A stretch of 64,000 bases of DNA from Metallosphaera sedula DSM 5348 (GTDB taxonomy: Archaea > Thermoproteota > Thermoprotei_A > Sulfolobales > Sulfolobaceae): NCBI RefSeq assembly GCF_000016605.1, contig NC_009440.1, positions 1,501,789 to 1,565,788 on the forward strand, given 5' to 3'. The first letter of the stretch is position 1. Every line of letters starts with the position of its first letter. A model generated the notes under the pieces. That model was not told where the DNA came from. It was given only the letters and a program-made list of their open reading frames with translations, and did no database searches. Shown here in pieces: positions 30,087 through 39,402 of this stretch. The position numbers and the translations under genes were made by a program.

Positions 30087-31029
30087 GATAATCCATGATC
30101 ACCTTCACTAACCTCTCTGTCCCAGGTTCATAATAGTTGGGCTTTTTACGCTTCTGAATGGCCTTAAGCAATTCCTCGTCTTCCCAAGTGGATGGATCGT
30201 CTAGAAATTCTGCACCTATTATTTCGGAGTATAGTTTCACATCCTCGTGGGTAGCAGCCCTGGTGAGGCTCTTGTTAAAGACAATGATTGTGGGTTTCCC
30301 ATAGAGCACGGCTGACTCCATGGCTGTTTTACCCTGATGAGTTATTACCAGGGAAGCTCCTGCGATAAATCTCTCAATATCTGGATCAAAGCTGAATGCT
30401 TTTACGCCACTTTTCACGTATGGCTCAGGAGATATCTTTCCAGTCTGCATTACCAGATTTGTTAGCCCTAGACTGGAAATCCTGTCAAAAAGGGCTTTGA
30501 AACCTTCGGTCCCCGCGGTGACTAGGATGAAACCCTCGTCCACTGGATCATATTTTCTCCTTTGAAGAATGGGCCCCACCACTATCCCGTTCTTATAAAG
30601 CCTAGATTGCTCCTTCCAGTGAAGGAACACTCCCTTGGAGAAGTGCGATAACACGGACACTGCCTTTCCCTTGGTCACAATCCTATCCTGGCTTTCTAGC
30701 GTGAAGAGAGTGGAACCCCTCAATCTTTGAAATAAAGAAGGTATCACTGAATGATTCGAGCCAGTAGCAATGACCACGTCATAACTTGGAAGAGAAATTG
30801 ATTGCGAGAGCGCCCTAAACCCCCTTGTTACCAAGGAAGTGTTTGGGCCCTTCGGATCCCTAGGCTTACTAACCTCGTATATCTTCTCAGCGTGAGGGCT
30901 CAAGAGCTTCCTGGAGTTTTCGTCGCCCTCAGGAATCACGAAGTCAACCTTAAAGGGTAAATACTCTGCGATGGCCTTGGCAAATCCTGTATGTCCCCCT
31001 CCGCTCGCTATAATGAGCAGCCTCTTCAT
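30079..31029 (-). CDS. Alg13/Alg14-like glycosyltransferase (GT28-type)
   Basis: A 316-residue GT-B protein: SGGGHTGFA (residues 9-17) as in Alg14/MurG, and a C-terminal half with VTAGTEGF and ITHQGKTAMES, the UDP-sugar-binding region of Alg13/MurG. In archaea such fused proteins add GlcNAc or another sugar to dolichol-linked glycans for S-layer N-glycosylation; here this is inferred. It overlaps the Nth-like gene by 8 bases. Confidence 0.8.
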   Translation of the reverse strand: MKRLLIIASGGGHTGFAKAIAEYLPFKVDFVIPEGDENSRKLLSPHAEKIYEVSKPRDPKGPNTSLVTRGFRALSQSISLPSYDVVIATGSNHSVIPSLFQRLRGSTLFTLESQDRIVTKGKAVSVLSHFSKGVFLHWKEQSRLYKNGIVVGPILQRRKYDPVDEGFILVTAGTEGFKALFDRISSLGLTNLVMQTGKISPEPYVKSGVKAFSFDPDIERFIAGASLVITHQGKTAMESAVLYGKPTIIVFNKSLTRAATHEDVKLYSEIIGAEFLDDPSTWEDEELLKAIQKRKKPNYYEPGTERLVKVIMDYLE

Positions 31030-31074
31030 GCTAAACTATAAGATTTTTACCCTTTTAGCCTATTTAGGGCTAAC

Positions 31075-32700
31075 ATGGAGTCCTATAGAGGATTGTGGCT
31101 AAAGGGAGCAATAGTAATGGCATTAAACATGTATGAGGCTGGGCTCACTCCAGTGGAGATAGGCCTAGGAGAGAGAGATTTTTACATTGATGTTCAGTCA
31201 GATTCGGCTCTTTCCCTTCAGGAGTCTGAGAAGTTTGCCCAGTGGAAAGATCACAAGTACGAGATCAAGGACGGAAAGGTAACCTATAACGGAAAACAAA
31301 TACTTCTTCAAGGGGACGTGACACCCTCTGGAGAACCAAGATATTTCAAGGTTCTGAACATCTCAGTACATCATCCCTCAGCTAACGTTCAGTTGGTGAG
31401 GATTAGGGGTATTGCCTTTGAGACCAAGGAACAAATGGACGATTACCTTCAGTGGTTGGAGAAGGCCTCCGAGACTGATCATCGTATTATAGGGGAGAGG
31501 ATGGATCTCTTCAGTTTCCACGAGGAATCTGGTCCAGGTCTAGTCCTGTTCCATCCCAAGGGCCAGCTAATTAGAAATGAGATGATAAACTACATGAGGG
31601 AGATTAACGCTTCCATGGGATATCAAGAGGTCTACACATCTCACGTGTTTAGGACTGTTCTTTGGAAGATAAGCGGTCATTACGATACTTACAGGGACAA
31701 GATGTTGATCTTCCAAAAGGATGATGACGAACTAGGAATAAAACCCATGAATTGTCCCGCTCACATATTAATCTACAAGTCAAGAGTTAGGAGTTACAGA
31801 GATCTTCCCATAAGGTTCTCCGAATTCGGCAACGTTTATAGATGGGAGAAGAAGGGGGAGCTTTACGGCTTACTTAGAACAAGGGGATTCACGCAGGATG
31901 ACGGTCATATCTTTTTAAGGGAGGATCAGCTGAAGGACGAGGTAAAGAATCTAGTTAGGAAGACTCTTGACGTCCTCGGTAAGTTCGGGTTTAAGGGAGA
32001 GGACGTTCGGATAAATCTGAGCACAAGACCAGATGAAAGTATAGGAAGCGATGAACAGTGGGAGAAGGCGACTAAGGCATTGCTAGATGTACTAAAGGAA
32101 CTTAACGTTCCCTATGTCGTGAAGGAGAAGGAGGGGGCGTTTTATGGACCCAAAATAGATTTTGACATAAGGGACAGCTTAAACAGATGGTGGCAATTGT
32201 CCACTATTCAGGTAGATTTCAATCTGCCTGAAAGATTCAAACTGGAGTACGTGGATGAGGATGGAAGCAAGAAGAGGCCGGTCATGGTTCACAGGGCCAT
32301 ATACGGCTCGCTCGACAGAATGATAGCCATACTTCTTGAACATTTCCGTGGAAAGTTACCCACCTGGTTGTCTCCCGTTCAGGTAAGGGTTCTACCCATA
32401 AGTGAGGACAACCTAGATTACGCTAAGAGGGTTATGGACGTGCTAGTGCAGAGAGGTATCAGAACGGAAATCGATCCGAGCGGGGAAACGCTTTCCAAGA
32501 GGATAAAGAGAGGTTATGATGACGGTGTTCCTTACCTTGTCATTGTTGGTAGGAAAGAGGCCTCTGAGGAAAAGGTAACCATCAGGGCCAGAGGAAACGT
32601 GGAGATAAAGGGGGTTCCTCTTTCCAGATTTGTGGATGAGCTCTCCCTAGAAATCGGGAACAGGGACGCTGAAAATACTCTGATTAAGAGGATTGGATAA
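31075..32700 (+). CDS. thrS: Threonyl-tRNA synthetase, catalytic (ThrRS-cat)
   Basis: A 541-residue class II synthetase with motif 2 ([18 protein letters not shown]), zinc ligand Cys in PMNCPAH, motif 3 near GSLDRMIA and a C-terminal anticodon-binding domain (from about residue 430). It lacks the archaeal editing domain, which is encoded separately at 46200-47360 in this window. This two-protein arrangement is known in Crenarchaeota. The next gene, ogt, starts at the base after its stop. Confidence 0.95.
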   Translation: MESYRGLWLKGAIVMALNMYEAGLTPVEIGLGERDFYIDVQSDSALSLQESEKFAQWKDHKYEIKDGKVTYNGKQILLQGDVTPSGEPRYFKVLNISVHHPSANVQLVRIRGIAFETKEQMDDYLQWLEKASETDHRIIGERMDLFSFHEESGPGLVLFHPKGQLIRNEMINYMREINASMGYQEVYTSHVFRTVLWKISGHYDTYRDKMLIFQKDDDELGIKPMNCPAHILIYKSRVRSYRDLPIRFSEFGNVYRWEKKGELYGLLRTRGFTQDDGHIFLREDQLKDEVKNLVRKTLDVLGKFGFKGEDVRINLSTRPDESIGSDEQWEKATKALLDVLKELNVPYVVKEKEGAFYGPKIDFDIRDSLNRWWQLSTIQVDFNLPERFKLEYVDEDGSKKRPVMVHRAIYGSLDRMIAILLEHFRGKLPTWLSPVQVRVLPISEDNLDYAKRVMDVLVQRGIRTEIDPSGETLSKRIKRGYDDGVPYLVIVGRKEASEEKVTIRARGNVEIKGVPLSRFVDELSLEIGNRDAENTLIKRIG

Positions 32701-33171
32701 ATGATAAGATATGGGACATACATGAGCCCCTTTGGCCCTATTACCTTGGTTTCGGAAGATGAAAAGATAGTTATGCTGGATTTTTGTAAGTGCGCCGAAG
32801 AAAGCCTAGTGGATAACAATAGTTTTGTAGGTCTCTTCAAAAAACTTGACAATTATTTCCAGGGTAAGAGGACTGACTTCGACGATATACCAATCAGGCT
32901 TAACACGAACAGCTTCAGGATGAGGGTTTACAAGGAGGTGAGGAAAGTGAAATGGGGTGAAGTAGTTACTTATAAGGATATAGCGGAGGCTGTAGGAACT
33001 TCACCTAGGGCAGTGGGGGTTGCACTGTCGAAGAATCCAATTTTACTACTAATTCCTTGCCATAGGGTTGTAGCTGAAAACGGCTTAGGTGGTTATTCCA
33101 GGGGTGTAGAGCTGAAAAGGAAACTTCTGGAACTTGAGGGTAGCTTAATCAAAGTACCCTCAATAAAATGA
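32701..33171 (+). CDS. ogt: Methylated-DNA-protein cysteine methyltransferase
   Basis: A 156-residue AGT with the active-site IPCHRVV and the Asn hinge and helix-turn-helix region (YKDIAEAVGTSPRAVG). It repairs O6-alkylguanine by transferring the alkyl group to its Cys. It starts right after the thrS stop, so it is translated from the same mRNA. Confidence 0.94.
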   Translation: MIRYGTYMSPFGPITLVSEDEKIVMLDFCKCAEESLVDNNSFVGLFKKLDNYFQGKRTDFDDIPIRLNTNSFRMRVYKEVRKVKWGEVVTYKDIAEAVGTSPRAVGVALSKNPILLLIPCHRVVAENGLGGYSRGVELKRKLLELEGSLIKVPSIK

Positions 33172-33343
33172 GGGATATCTTACCCTTGTTTCACACCTAT
33201 ACTGTCATTTGGAAACATTTTCTTCATCTCATCAACTGAATATAATATTTAAAAAGTACAAAAATGAAAAGAAATATTGCTTCTCTGCACTTAACTAACA
33301 CTCACATAAGATCTGACCGAAAAACTAACTTGACGTAAATCCT

Positions 33344-33541
33344 TTACTGGTTTAAGCTGTACTCTAAATCCTCAGAATCGCCTATATACCAATCCCTGGT
33401 AGCTCTCTCTACTCCCTTCTCCTTTATCTCCTCTAACATGAAATTGAAATGCTCGTTAGCAATTTCCGCACAGTCCTCTGGAAGCCTCGAGATAAGCTCG
33501 TTAACTATTTTCCTTATTAGGCCTACGTTTTCTACATCCAT
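33344..33541 (-). CDS. Small hypothetical protein
   Basis: A 65-residue acidic helical protein (LIRKIVNELISRLPEDC, then a long amphipathic helix). I do not recognise it. ATG start, alone between ogt and the tRNA-Thr gene. Confidence 0.5.
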   Translation of the reverse strand: MDVENVGLIRKIVNELISRLPEDCAEIANEHFNFMLEEIKEKGVERATRDWYIGDSEDLEYSLNQ

Positions 33542-33827
33542 CGTAATATTTTGAAAGTTATATAATAGGGGGAGAATAACGTTAGTAATAATAGTTTAGC
33601 CAAGCCGTGTTGTCCTATATCGAGTGTAGTCATGTAGCGGAGTTCGAGAAGTTTAGGCTCTGTTGGGTAAGGGATTATTCTCGTTCTAATTCTCTACCCT
33701 TGTGAATGGAAAATCTAATTCTTCCCCCTTTCTATCTCTCGCTTCCTATCGCAAGACAACCAGGTCATAATCGCGAGGCTATAGTCATGAATAAAATTTT
33801 TGAACTACTCCATGCTCTACTTATCTG

Positions 33828-33915
<88 letters not shown>

Positions 33916-33917
33916 CC

Positions 33918-34271
33918 TCACATATAAGTTTGGGGCTGTTGAGCTATTGGAGATTTCCTTATCATGTTTTCAATGATCATGTTTCCCTTGCTAAGTTTTC
34001 TAAGAACGTAAATTGATAGCACTTTCAACTTTCTCTTTCTCAGATCATCCATTTCCATTTCTATTCTCCTTAATTCCAAGTCTTCATCTTCAAATTCATC
34101 TAGAACCGACTCTCTTGAATTTAGATCCCTGAGTATTTTCTCTATTTCAGAAGAAACCCTAAGTATTTTCTCATCTTCCTCCTCTTTCGTTAATTCTAAG
34201 ATCATTTTACCAGCCTTAGTTACATTTCCCTTATTCAGTTCATCAGCTATCTGAAGAAGAGTCTCGAACAT
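33918..34271 (-). CDS. Hypothetical coiled-coil protein
   Basis: A 117-residue charged protein, helical throughout with a probable coiled coil at 30-85 (ELRRIEMEMDDLRKRKL). Function not recognised. Its stop lies 2 bases from the 3' end of tRNA-Thr on the other strand. Confidence 0.65.
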   Translation of the reverse strand: MFETLLQIADELNKGNVTKAGKMILELTKEEEDEKILRVSSEIEKILRDLNSRESVLDEFEDEDLELRRIEMEMDDLRKRKLKVLSIYVLRKLSKGNMIIENMIRKSPIAQQPQTYM

Positions 34272-34371
34272 TAGAATAAATTATGTAGGTTGAGGTTATA
34301 AATAAGTTTTAATGTGATGCCCGGCATTCTTCATTTAGAAATATTTTGTGTAAAAATTACTCATCGTGAAA

Positions 34372-34794
34372 TCATCTAACTACCAGGACTGGGACTTTAG
34401 ACTCCTGGACAACCCTGGTAGAGACACTCCCCAACAGGACTCTTTTCATCGTAGATAGTCCCCTGCTTCCCATCACTATTAGCTTTATATCGTTCTTCTG
34501 AACATAATCAAGTATAACGCTAGCCGGATCCCCTTCCAATGCCTCACCTACACCCTTCAGTCCCGCATTTGTTATCTCCTTTAACGCGTAATCTAAGTCA
34601 TCTTTTGCCTTTTTCTCCATGGCCTTTACGGCATTCAAAGGAGGTAAGACGCCGGAGCCGTAGAATATGGCCTCATCTACTACTTCTATAACATATATCA
34701 CACTACCATACCTCTTCGCAATGTCTATGGCAACCTGAAGAGCCCTCTTTGAGTGTTCAGATCCATCGAATGGCACGAGAATTGAATCGAACAT
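34372..34794 (-). CDS. Universal stress protein (UspA family)
   Basis: A 140-residue UspA fold: VPFDGSEHSKRAL at the N terminus and the ATP-binding pattern VMGSRGLSTMKRVLLGSVS (G-x2-G-x9-GS) near the C terminus. It probably binds ATP. It is monocistronic, with a TATA-like sequence about 25-30 bases upstream. Confidence 0.92.
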   Translation of the reverse strand: MFDSILVPFDGSEHSKRALQVAIDIAKRYGSVIYVIEVVDEAIFYGSGVLPPLNAVKAMEKKAKDDLDYALKEITNAGLKGVGEALEGDPASVILDYVQKNDIKLIVMGSRGLSTMKRVLLGSVSTRVVQESKVPVLVVR

Positions 34795-35110
34795 TTCAAT
34801 TATACATTTGACAATATACCATTTAAAGCTCTACTAAGATAGAGTAAGGCCAAAAGTTGTATCACTGTTAACTTCTTAGGGTCCACGTAATTTCAATAAT
34901 ATTAGTTTGCGATATGACGGATCATAGATGAACTGGGTGTGCAGAATTGGACCATTTACCTTGTTATGAGCCTTGGAATTGAAGATGTGAGATCAAGGTT
35001 TATGTGGATTTGACGAGAGTTAATGCCGGGTTAGTCCTAGGACTAGAAAGACAGATGTAAGGGCTTCCAATTCAATAAATTCCTCTTTTCTCTCTAATTA
35101 TTTAGTCCCC
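34795..35110. other. Intergenic region, no gene seen
   Basis: About 316 bases between uspA and the glycosyltransferase gene. There is no credible reading frame, tRNA or C/D-box pattern. It contains the promoter side of uspA and a short CCTAGGACTAG stretch near 35035-35045 that is partly palindromic. Confidence 0.4.
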
Positions 35111-36430
35111 TTACTTGCTATGAATGTAACCTCTTTGAGCCTCCTCTAATGCTTCCTTTACTTTTCCTGACGCTGTTTGTACGGAACATTGTGGCAATGT
35201 CTCATAACCTCTTTGACCTAACTTGTCGTAATTCTTTACCGCTTCCACCAAAGCCCATGACATTTGATCTGGTTTATCAGGCGAAAAAGTGTATCCATTC
35301 ACCCCATTTATGATCAACTCACTTACGCCGGCTCCCTCGCTTACTACCACTGGCTTCTTGTAATTCCACGCTTCACATATTGTTAACCCAAACCCCTCGC
35401 TTCTTGAGGTCAAAGTGACCACGTCGCTTCTTTGATATAAAGCCATTAGTTCATGGTCGCTCACATATCCTGTGAAAATGACCTTATCCTGAACTCCTAG
35501 CTCCACCACTAAGTCCCTTAGCTTTCTTGCCCAAATACTAGCCTTATCATGGCCAAGGCTCTTACTGGTGAAACTTCCGTTCCCTGCCACTACCAGCTTC
35601 AAGTTGGTGTTTTTGATAGCCTTAATCGCTATGTCCTGACTCTTTATCGGGTCCATTCTTCCCACTAACAGGACTACCTTATCATCCTCTTTGATCCCAA
35701 ATTTCTCTGAAACAGATTCGACTTCGCTCTTGCTTACGTGGGAGTAAGCTGAGGGATCTATGAAGGGATATATTTGTCTAGCTTTCACCTTGGCACCTGA
35801 TCTGACTAAGCCCTCTAGGTCACGTTTTGTACTGGATATGATCAGATCGAAACCCTCAAATGCCCTAACTAGGAACTCTCTGACCCTATCACTTAACCTC
35901 TCTGGCACAAAGGGAATATGGTACCATAGGACTGCGGGAGCTGATGGGCCAATTATCCCTCCCACGAGTAACTGCTGGAAATCATTTATCAGATATACGT
36001 CTGTATCAGAATAGAATTCCAGGAGTTTAAGGGCAGAATGCCAGTTGTAGGAGGCATAAGCTATGTAGTCTGAGCCAACGATATTATAGTTGTACATGCC
36101 GTGAGCTTCATTGTATAATCCTTCCTTGAATCTGGTGTAACTGGATAGAAGAGTTGGAGGTAAATCGATGAAGTGAATATCTATTCCTTCCAGCACAACC
36201 TGAGGAGGGTATCCAGGTCCTAAGGCTACCCATCTGCTCCTCTCAAATCCTGAGGTTTTGACTAGGGACATCATCATCCTAGCTACTCCGCCCACTGAGA
36301 TCTGATAATCTTGGTCAGAAAGTGAGCTCAGATCCAGTGGGATTGGAACTTCTCCATATCTCTCCAAGAGTTCCTTGTAGGTGAAGTTGAAACGGATTGG
36401 AGGAGTTTGAGTATTAATGGCAATTCTCAT
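35111..36430 (-). CDS. GT-B glycosyltransferase (GT4/GT20-like)
   Basis: A 439-residue two-domain glycosyltransferase: [10 protein letters not shown] start strand, then [10 protein letters not shown] and WYHIPFVPE segments like trehalose-6-phosphate synthase (GT20), and a C-terminal GT4 region with [11 protein letters not shown] and [12 protein letters not shown] (the E-x7-E motif). An upstream ATG at 36517 would add 29 residues; the shorter start matches the first strand of the fold. Acceptor and donor are unknown; trehalose or another disaccharide is possible. Confidence 0.8.
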   Translation of the reverse strand: MRIAINTQTPPIRFNFTYKELLERYGEVPIPLDLSSLSDQDYQISVGGVARMMMSLVKTSGFERSRWVALGPGYPPQVVLEGIDIHFIDLPPTLLSSYTRFKEGLYNEAHGMYNYNIVGSDYIAYASYNWHSALKLLEFYSDTDVYLINDFQQLLVGGIIGPSAPAVLWYHIPFVPERLSDRVREFLVRAFEGFDLIISSTKRDLEGLVRSGAKVKARQIYPFIDPSAYSHVSKSEVESVSEKFGIKEDDKVVLLVGRMDPIKSQDIAIKAIKNTNLKLVVAGNGSFTSKSLGHDKASIWARKLRDLVVELGVQDKVIFTGYVSDHELMALYQRSDVVTLTSRSEGFGLTICEAWNYKKPVVVSEGAGVSELIINGVNGYTFSPDKPDQMSWALVEAVKNYDKLGQRGYETLPQCSVQTASGKVKEALEEAQRGYIHSK

Positions 36431-36546
36431 GCAGTAAGTAACGTAACTACCTGTTATAAAGATGAAGAACCCACGAGAATAGAGAGGAATGTCCCTGGTC
36501 GTTACTGGCGATAACATTTTTAGTCAAACGGTTAGATGAAGTATGT

Positions 36547-36636
36547 GGGCCGGTAGCTCAGCCTGGAAGAGCGCTCGGCTTGCAACCCACGGGCAGGATA
36601 CCGAGAGGTCCCCGGGTTCAAATCCCGGCCGGTCCA
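36547..36636 (+). tRNA. tRNA-Ala(TGC) with 15-nt intron
   Basis: Acceptor stem GGGCCGG with CCGGTCC (including the G3-U70 pair typical of Ala), D-arm GCTC...GAGC and T-arm intact. The anticodon stem CTCGG/CCGAG encloses 22 bases; removing 15 bases (36585-36599) after position 37 leaves a normal loop with TGC at 36581-36583. The variable region is 6 bases by my count, one more than usual. Sequence is very close to the tRNA-Ala(CGC) at 41127. Confidence 0.9.
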
Positions 36637-36768
36637 TACTATTTTATGAGTATTGTAATTATTAGCTTGACTATAGTATATTTTCTACAGCTTCTCACAT
36701 AGCTTACTGACCCGCCTAAATTAGAAATTCATTTAGTAGTAAGGCACATATAACTAAAATAAGTTCGA

Positions 36769-37230
36769 TTACCTCGCCTTTTTCCTGGTGAGCTGACGTT
36801 GACCGAGCCTCTTTTTTCCCTTCCTAGATATAACATATCTTGCTAAGGACCCGGCAACTATGAGGCTTCCAAGAGTTAACAGATCAGTATAGTTAAAGGG
36901 AGGAGCAAGTATCTCGATGATAATTTCTCTAGATACAAAGGATATCATCGCGTCTATAACGTAGACAACACTCCTTCCTTTTCCCCTAAAGAAGTCTAGG
37001 GCACTTAGATATACTTCTAGGAAAACGATAATTAAGAGTACATTCTCAAGAATCACAGAGGCAACGTAGATCAACCCCGCTTGAAATGCCGTAACTATCT
37101 GAACTGCAGTGCTGATAACTGTGAACCCTAAGCCTATTAGGAGCAGAATCTGCACTATTACTGATACTGTTTTAAAGACAAGTGAACTGCTAATTATTTT
37201 CACAGTATCATTTAATATTGGTCTATTCAA
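36769..37230 (-). CDS. PsiE-like membrane protein
   Basis: A 153-residue protein with four hydrophobic segments (about 20-45, 55-78, 85-100 weak, 115-132) and a basic C-terminal tail (KGKKRLGQRQLTRKKAR). Fits the phosphate-starvation-inducible PsiE family, of unknown function. TTG start at 37230. An inverted repeat (37290-37296 with 37314-37320) lies upstream. Confidence 0.75.
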   Translation of the reverse strand: MNRPILNDTVKIISSSLVFKTVSVIVQILLLIGLGFTVISTAVQIVTAFQAGLIYVASVILENVLLIIVFLEVYLSALDFFRGKGRSVVYVIDAMISFVSREIIIEILAPPFNYTDLLTLGSLIVAGSLARYVISRKGKKRLGQRQLTRKKAR

Positions 37231-37419
37231 ATAGTTATTGGTAAAGGATTCGAGAAACCTAAACTTTGAAGAGTAATGGTACGAATGTATGAAGGAATAA
37301 ATGGGAGTGATTCTCCTTCACGTGAACTTAAGGTCAAGCTTACTAGCTTCCAGATATGAAGTTAAAGATCTAGATCGAAATTATATCCCGAAATTACTTT
37401 TTATAACAATCTCCTGTGG

Positions 37420-37659
37420 CTAATGGACGTTATCCTCTATCATCTTTGCCATGTTTACTATTTCTTTTGGAATATCTGCATTCCAAAATCCATTAAATGA
37501 TAAATCTCTGTAGAAAGGTATTATTAACATACCAAATACGGGCTTAGAATTGATTTTAAAATTACGCTCTTCTCTTGTCATATTAATTACAATAAAGTCT
37601 AGGATTCCCCTAGCAGAGTCACTACTATTTCTGACTAACTCAATATATGATTCGATCAT
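37420..37659 (-). CDS. C-terminal part of a MinD/ParA-like ATPase (frameshifted)
   Basis: 79 codons that look like the second half of the ATPase encoded at 37640-38092: ILDFIVINMT followed by VFGMLIIPFYRDLSFNG matches the end of a MinD-type protein. The two frames overlap by 20 bases across a run of seven A residues (TGAAAAAAATG). With six A residues they would join into one protein of about 220 residues. Either the gene is broken, it is read by slippage, or this part is translated separately from its own ATG. Confidence 0.6.
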   Translation of the reverse strand: MIESYIELVRNSSDSARGILDFIVINMTREERNFKINSKPVFGMLIIPFYRDLSFNGFWNADIPKEIVNMAKMIEDNVH

Positions 37660-38092
37660 TTTTTTCAGTGGACATTATTACAAACTCTTGAGGACTACTG
37701 ACAGCTATAACATGCGTGGGATCACTCTTAACACCATAAAATGCGAGCATCTCTCCGGAAACTATTTTGTCATATATGTGAACACCGTAATCGATAATTA
37801 AATAGTCTGTCTCTGAGATTATTTCATCATACTTGTCTTTAATTTTACTCAAGTTAAAAGAGGAAGAAAGCTGAGAGGACATGGAAACTATCTTAAGGTT
37901 CCCCTGGTCTATCATGTAATCATGACCATCTTCCAAACTACCCCGAATCCCATGAATATTACATAGTGTCCGAGACGAACTGATATCCAGTATTGTTACC
38001 CTATGTCTTGCCGATAACACCTTTGCAATTCCATTTACTACAGTTGATTTCCCTACACCGCCCTTAGCTCCGATGACGGCTATTCTAATCAT
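37640..38092 (-). CDS. MinD/ParA-like ATPase, N-terminal part (probable frameshift)
   Basis: A 150-residue frame with the deviant Walker A motif KGGVGKST (residues 10-17), LDISS (switch region) and LIIDYGVH (Walker B region). It ends prematurely for a MinD protein (usually 220-260 residues), after PQEFVIMSTEK. The rest continues in the +1 frame from 37659. Such P-loop ATPases position or switch cellular machinery. Its neighbours PsiE-like and cobalamin adenosyltransferase give no further clue. Confidence 0.7.
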   Translation of the reverse strand: MIRIAVIGAKGGVGKSTVVNGIAKVLSARHRVTILDISSSRTLCNIHGIRGSLEDGHDYMIDQGNLKIVSMSSQLSSSFNLSKIKDKYDEIISETDYLIIDYGVHIYDKIVSGEMLAFYGVKSDPTHVIAVSSPQEFVIMSTEKNDRIIY

Positions 38093-38446
38093 TTTCTTGG
38101 TCTATAACATCTAGCAAAGAAAATATTTCCGCTTTCTCTTTGGCCTTGAAAAGCGTTGAGGTAGAAATTGGAATTCTCCTTTAGTGATAGCACTTCTTTT
38201 TCTGATGCGAAAACAAAAGTCATAGTTTACAACCTGATCTTAAAGGTCGAGTACTCATCGCGATCTTTCTAAGGCGGTGTATTTCTTTTACTACCTGTTA
38301 GCTACACGTAATCCTTCAAAGCGTCTGTCACTACGTCCACCTCAAAACACCTTTAAAAGCTGTAACACCTCCTTTTGTCTAGAAGGAGATAGTGGTGGTA
38401 ACCCGATGGCAATATTAATATTTGGAACCAGAGGGCACAGTATCAC
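38093..38446. other. Intergenic region with a probable promoter
   Basis: About 354 bases. A TATA-like CCTTTAAAAG lies near 38350-38359. A small frame beginning ATGGCAATATTAATATTTGG at 38405 (25 codons) overlaps the next gene and is not supported further. No RNA gene found. Confidence 0.4.
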
Positions 38447-38713
38447 ATGGTTAAACTTGTCAACTGGAGGAGAGCGACGTTAACTGAGCAGAAATTGAAC
38501 ATCACTTCCATACTTAAGAGAACCAGTGCTGATATAGTGATTATTCCCTTAAGTCACAGCAAATTAGTGGAATACATAAAGTCCACGGATCTAGATACCA
38601 TGGAGCCTTTAATCATAAGACTTGAGAAAAAGGGCAAACTCACGAGGGAACTCAACAAGCTGAAACGGGAAGGATTTGAGGTAAAGGTAGTTCTTCCTAA
38701 CCTAGATAATTGA
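38447..38713 (+). CDS. Small hypothetical protein
   Basis: An 88-residue basic protein without recognised domains (TSADIVIIPLSHSKLVEYI, then LTRELNKLKREGFEVKVV). It is an alpha/beta pattern of a small regulatory or nucleic-acid-associated protein; function unknown. The start could be upstream. It ends directly against the cobalamin adenosyltransferase gene on the other strand. Confidence 0.5.
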   Translation: MVKLVNWRRATLTEQKLNITSILKRTSADIVIIPLSHSKLVEYIKSTDLDTMEPLIIRLEKKGKLTRELNKLKREGFEVKVVLPNLDN

Positions 38714-39244
38714 TCATTTGCTTTTACCTTTCCAGATCACGTCCTGGTTTCCTGTCTTCTTGTTAACCCAGAGTCCCAGAACAAATAGTAAGCTTGAAAG
38801 TCTATTCAGGTAAATAACGTGGCTCTCTCTGGTTCTATTCTCTCGATAAAGACTGACTACACTTCTCTCTGCCCTCCTACACACAGCTCTGGCTAAATGT
38901 AGAAAGGATGAGGCAAGATGCCCACCGGGTAAGACGAAGTTCTTTAGGGGATCAAGCTGATTTCCGTAGATATCAATTAATTTCTCTATCTTCTCGATTT
39001 TATCCTTCTCAAATCCCATGTCAAATCCAGCAATTTCTGAAGAGATCTCAAAGATATCCCTCTGTATATCTTGAATTGGATCCCTTAGCTCAGGGTATAG
39101 GGATACCACCACCCCCAGGACCGAGTTTAACTCGTCTAGGTTGCCCAACGCTTCCACAAGCTTGTCGTCTTTCCAGACTTGTCCTATGGATGGGATCCTT
39201 GTGAGACCTGAATCACCTGTGCCCGTGTACCACTTTCCCGACAA
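38714..39244 (-). CDS. Cob(I)alamin adenosyltransferase (PduO type)
   Basis: A 176-residue PduO/MMAB-type enzyme: TGTGDSGLT (residues 7-15, ATP loop), [37 protein letters not shown] (helix with the conserved Arg/Asn region). It makes adenosylcobalamin, used for instance by methylmalonyl-CoA mutase in the 3-hydroxypropionate/4-hydroxybutyrate cycle of Sulfolobales. TTG start at 39244. Confidence 0.9.
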   Translation of the reverse strand: MSGKWYTGTGDSGLTRIPSIGQVWKDDKLVEALGNLDELNSVLGVVVSLYPELRDPIQDIQRDIFEISSEIAGFDMGFEKDKIEKIEKLIDIYGNQLDPLKNFVLPGGHLASSFLHLARAVCRRAERSVVSLYRENRTRESHVIYLNRLSSLLFVLGLWVNKKTGNQDVIWKGKSK

Positions 39245-39402
39245 TGTGCGAGGCCATGGATCATCAACTCTTGGGACTTAAAAAGACTAGTACTCCAAGT
39301 GAAACAAAACGAATAGTGGCGAGAAGACCTTGATGAGCCCTGTGAGGTAGGGGGTGTTAGGCTCCTCATTGCACTACGTGCTACCTTAGAACCAAGTGGT
39401 AA

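Noticed and set aside
38405-38483. 25-codon frame ATGGCAATATTAATATTTGG
   Set aside because: Too short and overlapping the next gene in another frame; kept only as a note.
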